A program made the position numbers and the translations under genes. The notes under the pieces are model-generated. The model was not told the DNA's origin and made no database searches. It was given only the letters and a program-made list of their open reading frames with translations. From positions 4,909,157 to 4,973,156 of the forward strand of contig NC_054391.1 in the NCBI RefSeq assembly GCF_001625195.1: a DNA stretch of 64,000 nt, written 5' to 3'. Of this stretch, positions 1 through 9,940 are shown piece by piece. How positions within the stretch are numbered: the first letter of the stretch is position 1; each line of letters starts with the position of its first letter. This stretch comes from Drechmeria coniospora. Its lineage: Eukaryota; Ascomycota; Sordariomycetes; Hypocreales; Ophiocordycipitaceae.

Positions 1-406
1 TTAAGTATCACTTTTTTAGCTTTCTCATTCCTGCAACCCATCCCCTCCTTTCTTCAATCCCGTTCGTAGCTCCCACCCACAATTGCAAGCTCACGGAGCT
101 TCTCCAATCGAATTGAGCAACCTCTCTTGGTAAGTCCTTTTGCCCTCTTGTTTCTTGCGCTCTCTTTCGTTTGCTGCCTTCATGATGAGACACCAGCTGG
201 CACCAGTCATAGAGTGACTTGTACTCCCTTCATTGATGACCAAACTGCTCGGTCCACCAAGACCACTTCTGAATCTACTACTGCGACACTTCTCTCTTGA
301 ACCTTTCATATTGTTCCGCCTGTCGCAGGGCTCGTGCTAACATGAATATGACACCATTAGGACTTCTGCTTCGCGATTGCTAGCGCAGGCCTTGGCCGTT
401 GTCACG

Positions 407-1572
407 ATGGTGTTGCACAACCCTAACAACTGGCATTGGGTGAACAAGGATGTATCCCAGTGGGCCAAGGCATGGTTCGAAGACAACTTGCTCAAGATTA
501 AGGCCAAGGATGGTGACGTCGAAGCCAGGATCAGCAAGGTCCAGAGCTTGGATGGGGACGTAGATGTCAGTCAGCGAAAAGGCAAAGTGATTACCATCTT
601 TGACGTGAAGCTGGTCCTGGAGTATACCGGTAAGCATGAAGCATGAGCTAACATGTACCGCGTGTAACTTCGGGGCTGACTTCCCCAAAAGGATCGGCCC
701 CTGATGCGGACGAGGTGTCGGGAACGATCACCGTCCCCGAGATCGCCCACGATACCGATGAAGCCGAGTATGTGGTAAGTTTGATGTCGTCTGATGTCGT
801 CTTGACTACTCTGCTTCGATGAGTAGCTAATTTCCCGCGTAGTTTGACGTAGATATCTTCTCCGAATCCAAGGAGAAGCAGTCGGTGAAGGATCTAGTCC
901 GCTCCAAGCTGGTCCCCCAGCTGCGCAGCGAGTTCCAAAAACTCGCACCCGCACTGATAGCTGAGCACGGCAAGGATATCCAGCACGCGTCTGGCTCCAA
1001 CCCATCCAGCGGCTTCTCTACCCCCAAGCTCCACCCACAAACTTCTGCTTCCAAGTCTTCACAACCGACCAGTGCGCCAACCAGCACGTCGGGCATTGTC
1101 AACACCGTGACCGTGACCGACAATGAAGAGTTTCGCACGACGGCGGAAGAGCTATATCAAACCTTTGTCGACCCGCAACGGATAGCTGCCTTCACTCGCT
1201 CACCCCCCAAGCTCTTCGAGGGTGCCAAGAAGGGTGGCAAGTTTGAGCTCTTTGGTGGTAACGTCTCGGGCGAGTATCTGGAACTGGATTCGCCCAAGAA
1301 GATCGTACAGAGCTGGCGGCTGAATCAATGGCCCGCGGGCCACTACTCGACACTCCAAATTGAGTTTGATCAAAATGACGTCGATCATGTCACCGTCATG
1401 CGCGTCGCCTGGCAAGGTGTCCCGGTCGGTCAAGAGGAAGTCACGAAGCGGAACTGGCTCGAGTATTACGTCAAGTGCATTAAGCAAACTTTTGGGTGAG
1501 TGTTGGACCATGTTGCATGCTCGAGGCGTTTCAGGACGCTGACTTGAGAATAGATTCGGCAGCATCTTGTAG
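407..1572 (+). CDS. AHA1: Aha1 activator of Hsp90 ATPase
   Basis: Co-chaperone that binds the middle domain of Hsp90 in the cytosol and stimulates its ATPase. Exons 407-629, 692-774, 843-1495 and 1554-1572 join to 325 residues, the usual length for the family. The N-terminal half opens with MVLHNPNNWHWVNKD and carries the QRKGK stretch of the Aha1_N domain (about residues 10-150). A Ser/Pro/Thr-rich linker follows, then an AHSA1/START-like C-terminal domain (about 200-325) with a Trp-rich core. The last exon is only 19 nt and completes the conserved C-terminus TFGFGSIL; stopping at the in-frame TGA at 1497 would lose it. The start is the ATG at 407 because homologues begin MVLHNPNNWHW; an in-frame ATG at 377 would add ten non-conserved residues. 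All introns are GT-AG and 58-68 nt. Family is certain; the splice sites were read by eye. Confidence 0.93.
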
Positions 1573-1656
1573 ACGGCGCACCGGTCGCAACTGTACTTTG
1601 TGGCAAGAAAGCGGTCTGGATGAGGTAGTCAGCTCCTGGAACATGCTCTACCATTT

Positions 1657-1676
1657 GGGGGGGGGGGGGGGGGGGG
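1657..1676. repeat. Homopolymer run of 20 G
   Basis: Twenty consecutive G about 85 bp past the AHA1 stop, in the otherwise featureless 308-bp gap between the AHA1 stop and the 3' end of the convergent SWF1 gene. It could form a G-quadruplex. Its exact length is unreliable in any assembly. Confidence 0.9.
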
Positions 1677-1880
1677 TTGAATAGTATCCAGCCATTGCAG
1701 GTTGCACAAGGCCTAGATACGCGTGGACACGATGGAATGAGATACGTTCATAAACGATGGAAGAGAGACGCAATCTCTGTTTTAACCAAAAACAACCCAA
1801 TATCTATCCACTTGCTCCTGCATATGCACTGGTTTTTCATGCGGAAGTAATTGGCCTGCCCTGACGGTGTACGTCCCGTT

Positions 1881-3286
1881 TCAAGACGGTGGAAAACTAG
1901 AACGACGGTTCATCCGTTCTGCCGGTGGGTCGATCGATCGGCCACCAAAGGCAAAATCTCGAAGAAATGCGTCGGCAAGATTGTCACGAAAGCCCATATC
2001 ATACAAATTCTCGACGCGATCGAGCTTCCATACCCGCTCCCACTCGCCATCGCCTTGGGGTCGAGCCTGGTCTGACGGAGGACATCCATCGGAGGTTGCG
2101 ACTAGTACATGGTCCGGTTCGACGGGCCATCTGGCGCACCGAGGCTCTGTTTCCTGGCTCCTCTCGCGATTTGATAACAAGGGTCGGCGGAAAACGTAGC
2201 CGTCGCGCATGTCTTCTTTGTACTCGGACCATTTGAGTGATTCGTTGGTCGTCGTGCCGGCATAGACGAGATACAGCGTATAAATGAGCAATCCCCAGAT
2301 AAGAGGTGTGATGAGGATGGATAGAAGGGAAGTGGCGCCGAGCTTGACATTTCTTTGGATGCACCAGCCCCAGACGGCGCCATAGCTGTTAAGCGACATG
2401 TCCTTTGGTTTCCAGATGGAGAAGGCCGGATATCTCTCATTCACCCCCGACAACAGCAATGACAGTCCAAGTAGGCCACCGTAGGTCGTCAGAACAGCCG
2501 TAGAAAGAAGCAGCAGCAGGAACCAGTGGTGATTTCCGTAGCCGACGCACGAGTTGATGAAAACGCAGTGATGATCCGCCTTGGCGATGCACCGTTTGCA
2601 GATGCTGCAATGCTTAGACCTTGCGGGCTTGAGGAAATGGCAGGTGTTGCACTTGTTACCTGGGTGGAAAAGAGCGTGGTCGTAGGGATACAGGGACATG
2701 TGATACGCGTGATTCTCGACCGTAATGTAGCCTGGGTCGCTGGCGCAAGCAAGGTATAAAAACAAGTATGGTAGCACAACGGCGATGGCGGCGGTGAGCT
2801 TGGTGAAGGTGTTAATGACAGGCCAGGCCTCGGGCAGGTACAAAAACTCAGAAACGATGAGAATGGACAGAAAGAATATCTGTCGAGTTCAGTGGTGAAA
2901 AGCGCTTTGGGCCGGGAGATTACGTACGACAACTGTTGGATGGCGCTCATACAAGAAGTAGTGAAAGCCTCGCGATAAAGATTTGGACAGTTTGCCGGCG
3001 GTGAGCTTGTTGTCGAGGGCCAAGGCCGCGTTGGGGATGTGAATCCATATAAGCTTATGCAAGCCAGCAACCGGAGTCCGTCTGAGGAGAGTAGGTTATC
3101 AGCACTGCTGTTGAGTGATCAAGATGGGAGGAGCTGGATAGGAAAAGCCGGAGGCTAGCAAGATGATAGATGGGTTTCGTTCGATGCTCACCTAAATGCA
3201 GGAAGTCTGCCGAAGAAAGTGACAAAGACCATAAAAGAGAGGGAGATAACGAAAACGACGGCCCATTTGAAGGGCGTCATGGCCAT
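1881..3286 (-). CDS. SWF1: DHHC palmitoyltransferase, Swf1 type
   Basis: Membrane S-acyltransferase that palmitoylates cysteines next to transmembrane segments, for example in SNAREs, at the ER/Golgi. Exons (transcript order) 3286-3192, 3081-2928 and 2879-1881 give 415 residues. The N-terminus has a membrane segment followed by FFGRLPAFRRTPV, which resembles the Swf1 N-terminus. The Cys-rich domain has C-x2-C, H-C-x2-C and the catalytic DHHC at residues 185-188, followed by NSCVGYGNHHWF. Two further hydrophobic segments (one after the DHHC core, one near SLLSILITPLIWGLLIY) complete a four-TM topology. The C-terminal tail ends in a polar region with VENLYDMGFRDNLADAF. Both introns are GT-AG (48 and 110 nt). 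It is divergent from RAP1 and shares its promoter region. Assignment to Swf1 rather than another DHHC paralogue rests on the N-terminus and domain spacing. Confidence 0.88.
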
Positions 3287-3904
3287 GGTTGTTCAGTCAC
3301 GTCACTACCTTGGGCACTTCCCTGTCATGAGAGCTTTCGCCGCTACGGAAACCGACTCCGCGAGCAACGAGTGAGCTATCAGCTGAGGCCGACGATGATT
3401 CAGAATGATATCATGGTTGAGATGGAGGTTTGGAGGGGAACGATCACCAGCAGCGTCGAGCTGACCTGAAATGCGCTGTACTGTAATTAGTCCGCCACGC
3501 TGCTGGAAGGAGTGTGGGGTGTGGCAGTGTTGTATCTGTACTTACAAAACCGCCGTCCAGGTACTTGTGATGGGCACCACGTGATCTCGCGTAGTGCGTC
3601 ACGCGCTGACTGGAATCCCATTCGAAGCCAATACCGTCCTCGACTAGTGTGGTGTAAGTACTGTAAGTACTTATAAGTATGGATGATAAGAGGCCAGCGG
3701 TCCATGTGTATGCCATGTCGAGCCATCACATCGTGCAACTCCTTACTATATACAAATATTCATATGCCAAGAATATACCGCCCGACAGGAAAGCAACACC
3801 GGCATAGTCGCCCATTGCATACGAGCACGTGATTCAACGGGGACGTGACAAGTTCGGCACGCGTCCAACTGTGCGGAAGGCTACGGCGGTCGAAGACCGG
3901 CAAG
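3287..3904. promoter_or_regulatory. Divergent SWF1/RAP1 promoter with two CACGTGAT boxes
   Basis: A 618-bp divergent intergenic region without coding potential. Two E-boxes of the form CACGTGAT lie at 3578-3585 and 3826-3833, the second about 75 bp before the RAP1 ATG. CACGTG is the core of Cbf1/bHLH sites. Whether it is used here is inference. A short GTAC-word patch (AAGTACTTATAAGTA type) is at about 3655-3680. Confidence 0.4.
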
Positions 3905-6353
3905 ATGGCCACTGGCGTTACGTATCATGGAGCTGTCAGTGACAAGGGACGAGGAATCTTTGCTGACAAGGCCTTTTGGGTCGCTCGACGTGTCCCTCAG
4001 AGGACAACGATCCTCGACGCGATCAAGGCAGGTCCCACGACTCCGTTCCCGGGACGAAGGCGATTGCTAACCAGTTGGTCATGCAGAGCAACGGTGGCAT
4101 CGTCGCAATTCTGGAGAAAGATGCCGATTTTATGATTGCAGACCATGCAAGAAAAGACACACTCACCGGTTCTTTGTCGTGGAAGTTTGTCACCGAGTCT
4201 GTCCACAACGGCGCTATCCAATTGGAGGATCGATATCGCATCGGCCCCGACCCAGATATTCCCCGGCCTTCAGGTTCAGGTCAACCGACGAAGACGACAA
4301 GAACACCATTTACTCATGAGGAAGATGTTCTGCTGGCCCGGTTTTTGCTGTCCCACCCGGATCACCAGACAGGCAATAACATTTATCACGACCTTGGCCT
4401 CAAGGTCCGTCGTGAAAACAAGCCCATCTACGTACATATCTGCTTGTATTGCTAACACCAGTTTTATCGCAGCACCCCCAACATCCCTGGCAGTCGTGGA
4501 GGAGTAGATTTGTGAAGAAGATGAAGCCCCACGGCCTGGCCTATCTGCAGCGACTCGCTGGTGAGGAGGTTGGAGCAACTGGCGAGCCCACGGATCCTCC
4601 GGTCACACCACGCCCGAAACTGCCGACGCAGTCAAATGTGGCCTGCAGCTCGCCAACCGCCCTGGATCAGACTAGAGCTGAACCGTCGTCGGGGAAACTT
4701 CCCCAAATCACGACGCCCAATCGACAGAACACCCAGCAGCAAGGGCACACACCTGAGCCAAGGATACCTGCTGCAAGCCGCCCCCTAGTCGCCGAGACAA
4801 GTCCTTCTACCGCCACACAAGAAGGTACGCATCAGTCTGCCAGACAAATAACACCGGAATGTGCCCTGATCCAGGCCGATGCCGGATTAGCTGCGGAGCA
4901 GTCTCGATTCTACGGCGATCTGAAGGATTATGCTGAAGCGGTTGGCTTGGATGTCGAACTAGAAAACCGGATCGGGGACAAGATCGTTGACCTCTATGAG
5001 TTGAGCCAGGCTGTCCTTGCACAAAAGGTACCCATTATTGAAGTGGACTGGATGAGGGTTGCCGAGGACCTTGGATATGATTGGAATAAGGGGCAACAGG
5101 TGTTGCGTGAATTGCAGACCTATTACGACGAAAACCTGGCCGAGTTTGTTGATGGGATGGTGTCATTCAATGAAGAGAAAGTCATCGAAGAGCGGGAGCA
5201 GGAGCCAGAGCCAGAGCCAGCGCAAGAACGGATCCAAGACCAGGTGAAGCAGCAAGGGCAGGAACAGGAACAGGGGCCAGGGCAAGAACAAAACCCCGAG
5301 CAAGAACGGAACCAAGGGCATGAAAAGGGGAGGGGACGGGTGCAGGGGCGGGAAAACGGCCGATCCCTCGAAGTCAACATTTCATCCCCGACCCCAACTC
5401 GGTCGATGGGCAGAAAGAGACCATTGGATCATGTTGATCAAATTGATCAACGACCTGCAACTGCTTCGCCGCAGAATGTGGGTAAGCGACGACGAACCGG
5501 TACGAACGAAGGGTCCCCATCCACACCGGACCGCCAGACTCGTTCTACACGCCGTTCCCGAACCTTGCAGCCTGCTTCTCCCGGTGTTTCCCATCTCACG
5601 AATGCGGCACAGCTGCAGCGGGTCGATGCATCACAGCGTCAGGATGAGGCGAAAGAATCTGAAACACAAGGGGGCGAGGTCACGTTTGAGACCCAAGTTC
5701 GGTTGCCAGCTAGGCTCGAAATCGAAAGTCAAGAGGGCTCCTTGAATGTGACGCCATCTCAGCAGCTACAAACCGAAGCGCTGGAACTGAGCCCCATTCC
5801 TATACAGCTGGATAAAAGACCCACTGACGTTGACACGACACAAGCTGGAAGAAGCCCGTCCCTTGCACGCTACAGTCGAGAGCGGTCTCCGCAGCGGACG
5901 GAAAAGCCGGCGAGGCGAACACTTCCAGGGTCGTTTGCCTCCTCAGCCCAGGCTGAAGTATCGGGGCCGGCAAATCAAGTAGCAGCCGAGGAGAATAGAA
6001 TGGCGATTAGAGAGGTGTACGAATACTACCAGTCTCTGGGGTACCCTCAACGTATCGTCCTCCAGAGCATGAGGTGTACGACAATGGTTCCGAATACCGC
6101 TGCTAGGGTGATGCAGAGACTGTTGGACGGAGAAGGGTTGCCCACAAATTGGGAAGGTGTCTGGACCGACAAGGACGATGCTCGGCTACGTCTTGTGGAC
6201 GCCATCAACAGTGCACAGCCATCCCCAGATTCCAAGGAAGCGCGAAAAGCAAGGCGAAATCTGGATTTGCTAGTGCAGAAGCACGGGCAAGAGAGGATCG
6301 ACTTGAGAAGGAGATATCTGGATGCAGTGCTGGCCTATAATGGAATTTTATAA
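3905..6353 (+). CDS. RAP1: Rap1-type telomere protein (BRCT, Myb, ARID-like, RCT)
   Basis: Telomere-associated protein that protects chromosome ends through protein-protein contacts. Exons 3905-4027, 4087-4404 and 4473-6353 give 773 residues. A BRCT domain occupies about 8-95 (GIFADKAFWVARRVP, SNGGIVAILEKDADFMIADH, SWKFVTESV). The Rap1 Myb domain begins near residue 113 (RTPFTHEEDVLLARFL) and ends in HPWQSWRSRFVKKM. About 290-375 resembles an ARID fold (FYGDLKDY, IGDKIVDLYELSQAV, VDWMRVAEDLGYDW). About 385-445 is extremely Gln/Glu-rich and the next 200 residues look disordered. The last 100 residues (VYEYYQSLGYPQRIVLQSM) match the Rap1 C-terminal domain. The first intron is readable only as GC-AG (donor AAG|GCAGGT at 4028, acceptor ATGCAG|AGC at 4086), because GT donors nearby break the BRCT frame. 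The start is the first ATG of the BRCT frame matching homologues. Confidence 0.88.
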
Positions 6354-6487
6354 GCAATTATGCGTCCAATGGGGAGGTTGGCGTTTGAAGGCATGTCTGG
6401 AGGCGAACAATTGAATCAAATACCCGCGACTTCTCTAGATCCCTAAATCAACTTTATGAAGCAACTTGGCTTTTTCAACCAAAGTCT

Positions 6488-7527
6488 TCATGCCTTCGTA
6501 TTGCCCGGTGCGGACCGAGTTCTCGCATAGTGCCATGCCGCTTTGGCCATGTCCTGCCGCACCTTGTACACATCCTCGGCGACGTCAAGCACGCCCAAGT
6601 CCACGTCGACGATGCTCATGCCTTCACCCGCCTTCAGCTTACCAAGGGCACCCTGCAACGGCATCGCCACCTGGCTCAATCCGACGTACTCGTTGCCCCG
6701 GTCGTCCTTGGCATCGGCCCTTCCCATAGGGGCCCCTGCGTTGACGAAAACGACGGCGCAGGTGTTTTCGTACGCCCGCGCGACACACACGCTTTCGAGG
6801 AACAATTTTTCGCTGTCCTGGTTGACTCGGACACCATCGCCACCATCCGAGGCCAGCCAAAAAGCCGGTACGATGATGAGCCTTGCGCCCGCAATGACGA
6901 GCTCGCGAAAGGCCTCCGGGAAGGCGAGGTCCCAGCACACGAGCAGGCCCATCTTTCCCCAAGGGGTATCAAACGGCTCGTGCGGCGCCTCCGTATCGGC
7001 GATGAGGTGCGGCCGTTCTGGATGCCACAGGTTCTTCTTCTGGTAGCGCGCGCAGACCTCCCCATCCGGGCCGATGAAGTAGGCCACGTTGGCCAGCCCC
7101 TGACCGCCGCCCGTTGTCTCTAGCAGCATGGTCCCTGGAACTATGGCAATCCTGAGCTCGCGCGCAAGAGCCCGGTACTGCTCCAAGTAATCTGTCGAGT
7201 CTCTCGTCGTGGAAACGAAAGCCGGCAACTCGGGCGCCCAGCTGCAGAGGTGATACTCGGGCAAGACGGCGAGCTGGGCGCCTTCGGAGGCAGCCTTCCG
7301 AATGTAGGATTCTGCGCGGGCAAAGTTGCTCGCGCTCTTGATCGGCTGCGGTAACGGTAAGTGTCTGAGAGCCAAAGATTGAACAGATCCTCTCGCTGGG
7401 CTCGATTGGCAGTTCCACCCTTCAGCCTCGGACGTCTGCCACCGGACTTTGAGAGGGGTAAAGGCCCTCCACTCACTTCCGCATACAGCTGAATGACGGC
7501 CACTTTCAGTTGAGGAACCATTTCCAC
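6488..7527 (-). CDS. Carbon-nitrogen hydrolase (nitrilase superfamily)
   Basis: Amidase-type enzyme that cleaves a non-peptide C-N bond; the substrate cannot be told from sequence. Exons 7527-7477 and 7345-6488 give 302 residues, typical of single-domain members. The catalytic triad is visible: Glu47 in LPEYHLCSW, Lys120 in YQKKNLW and Cys154 in [13 protein letters not shown]. The short first exon encodes the beta strand [15 protein letters not shown]; a reading frame that stays open upstream of the second exon lacks this strand, which is why the spliced model is preferred. The intron is 131 nt, GT-AG. An alternative start is the ATG two codons on, at 7521. No signal peptide is seen, so a cytosolic enzyme is likely. 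The C-terminus has a conserved AWHYART-like tail. Omega-amidase/Nit2-like or an N-carbamyl-amine hydrolase are both possible. Confidence 0.85.
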
Positions 7528-8011
7528 GGATATCTTGCGCGATTCCTGATTGATTTTTCGGAAAACTGATGGTGATCTTGTGGCTGACGTGCTTGCCCAA
7601 GTGGTCGTGTATGGTTTTGGTTGCTTCGTGCTGGATGACGTCCTAGTTCCCCTCTTTCAACCCACGTCCTTCCATGCTGCAGTCCAATGTAAATAAAATG
7701 GTAATAAATGTGAAGTAACATATACTTCCGTACGAATCATGGAACCTCTTTTCATCGATAACAACCATTGCAAGTTAAAGCCCCTTGATATACTATTCGT
7801 GTCGAGAAGCACGGATTCCCCTGCTGATGTCGAACTTCGGTTGCCCACAATACCCATTGAATGCTGCTGCACCATATGATCAATTCTCCATTTCGCCCCA
7901 GTAATAGCAATGAATGACGCCAATTCCATGGAGGCCTCGTGGCGCTCGACCCAACCTGCCAGCCAAACCGAACTTCATGTTAAACCCCAGATAAATGGCA
8001 GCCGCGCATAT
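7528..8011. other. Intergenic, nitrilase promoter and KAR5 3' side
   Basis: This 484-bp stretch is AT-richer than its neighbours and has no coding potential on either strand. I see no RNA gene or repeat in it. Confidence 0.6.
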
Positions 8012-9940
8012 CTACAGTGCATCGGGAAAGCGTTGCATAAACCCGTTTGATGTGCGCTCATCGGGCCCGTGAGATAACTTCCTCATACTCCCAGATGCGC
8101 TTGTCGGAATGCTGTCGTTTACTGCGGCGAAATACTCTTCAATTCGGACGACTCCGTTTTGGGTTTTTGCTATCGTGATCATGAAACCAGCGACTTCTCC
8201 TACCACAGAATCAGCAATCAATCAATCTCCGTAATGTTCACGTTTTTCAAGCGTACCAAGACCAACTAGCGCGATGTTTCTAGCCGCAGATGGTGGAAGA
8301 CCATACGACCCTACCACGAGTGTTGTCGCTGGGCAGAAGACGAATGGCCACCAGCGGCTGAATCCGAGTGCATCTAGAATGGAGCTCTTGAAGGTACTTG
8401 CCGTTGTGGTAACAGAGTCAAGGGTTCGCAAAACTTGTTCTGCCGATTGCTGTGCCTGATTCAGGTATTGCTGATGATGCTCATGCCTCACAGTCAACGC
8501 GTCCGCCATTTCGGCGAGTCTCTCCATACCCTGTCGCACTTGTTATCATCAAGTCCAACACAGTTTTTTTTGGTGATTGTTACATACGGCTTCTATTTTC
8601 TTTTGTTTCTGTGCCATTTGGGTCGTTCTAGACTGGGCATCCGTCTGTACGCCGTCAGGAGAAAGACGAGGAGGCCAGGGGGATGGGAGCCTACAAGTTC
8701 CTGGGCGAGCGATGCTGAACTGATGAGTGCGGCGCTTAACGTCGTCATGAAAAATCCAATCTCGTTCTTGGCTTGATCGGAGACATGTTGCAAGGCGGAT
8801 TCATGTGAACGCACAGTCTTTTCGTCGTTGTCTACTATGGTGGCTCGGAGCGCACTGAGCAGCTGCTGCAAACTCTGCGCATCAGCAAGGCCGTCTTGGA
8901 CGATCGCCGCGGCCTCCTGGGCAGCCCATTAGCAACTGAGCATCAAATTTTGAGAGCGACCGAAAACGTACTTCCGCTCTCCGAGACACAACTTCGGAAA
9001 TAACTTGCTCGACTTGAAGCAATCTGTCTTTCAACTCGTCCACGTATGGTGCAACGCGATCCATGTTTGCGCTCGCATCTCGAAATTTCTTGTTCAAGGT
9101 ATTTAATCTTGATTCGGCGTCTGTTTCTACCTGTGTCGTAAGTTTGGCAAGGATCTTCGTGATTCGTTTGTACAAATGAATGTTTTGATCTGGCAGGAAT
9201 AGGCACATTCAGCAATTGCTAAAAGCAATACAGTGACGAGGCGGTGCGAGCACGTACCCTTTTCGTTATCGCTGCGAGCCGCTTCGCAAAAACGCAGAGC
9301 TTTATGTCTGTAGCTCACCCACGTGTTCCAAGCCGAATCCGACTGGGCAAGACCCTCGAGACAACCGTCTATTTCGGACGTCGATAGATGCAGTTGCGGC
9401 GTCGAAGGCACAGGCAGACCGGCTAGGGACGACTCTCGAAATTTGGAACAAGCCCGAGGAATGGTAAAGCTTCCCCTCTCCAAATCGCATATAGCCAGGC
9501 TAGCGGCAAAGAAGTCGACAAAATCTCGAGTCGCCCTTCCGCTGTCGATCAGGACGGCTGCCTCGTCCTGGCCGTCCAGAAGCTGGCAGTTATTGACGAG
9601 GAGGCGGGCAGCGATTCGATGGCAGAGCGGCTCCGACTCCAACTCCTGCAGCTCTCTCAGTGCGAGGACGTACGTGTCTGGCCTACTATCGAGTCTCGCT
9701 GCTCTCGAGGCGGCACGGTAGCTGACATGCGATTCGCTCGATGGGTTCGCACCTTGGTAGAGTCAGCCAAGCGTCATCTACGAGAGTGCAATTCGAGCAA
9801 GGGGAGCTCGTTCGCCTGCCTTTTTCTAGACCGTCAACGCTCCAGAAGGCCGAAACCTCGGCGGCGGCGGCGGCGGCGGCGAAAATGCAAAAGGCCCATG
9901 CCAGCCATCGCCAAGGTGGCGGTACGCCTGCCACGGGCAT
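8012..9940 (-). CDS. KAR5: Kar5/Tht1-type nuclear membrane fusion protein
   Basis: Membrane protein of the nuclear envelope/ER needed for karyogamy. The proposed exons are 9940-9753, 9685-9258, 9189-8972, 8916-8695, 8644-8588, 8530-8257 and 8199-8012, about 524 residues. It starts with a signal peptide rich in Ala (a CGG/GCC run at about 9857-9881). A Cys-rich lumenal domain follows: [36 protein letters not shown] and [19 protein letters not shown]. Then comes a long helical/coiled region ([43 protein letters not shown]). Two C-terminal hydrophobic stretches ([18 protein letters not shown] and [16 protein letters not shown]) end the protein. All introns are GT-AG, 50-68 nt, and each junction was chosen to keep the conserved frame. 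The first junction (9686-9752) is the least certain: the frame must shift there but other acceptors are possible. Single-copy expected; used in mating. Confidence 0.82.

Noticed and set aside
1496..1500. End of AHA1 at the in-frame TGA at 1497
   Set aside because: This would cut the conserved C-terminus. A GT-AG intron of 58 nt leads to an exon encoding FGSIL and a stop.
6530..7123. Plus-strand frames opposite the nitrilase gene
   Set aside because: The minus strand has a complete nitrilase with catalytic residues; these are shadows.
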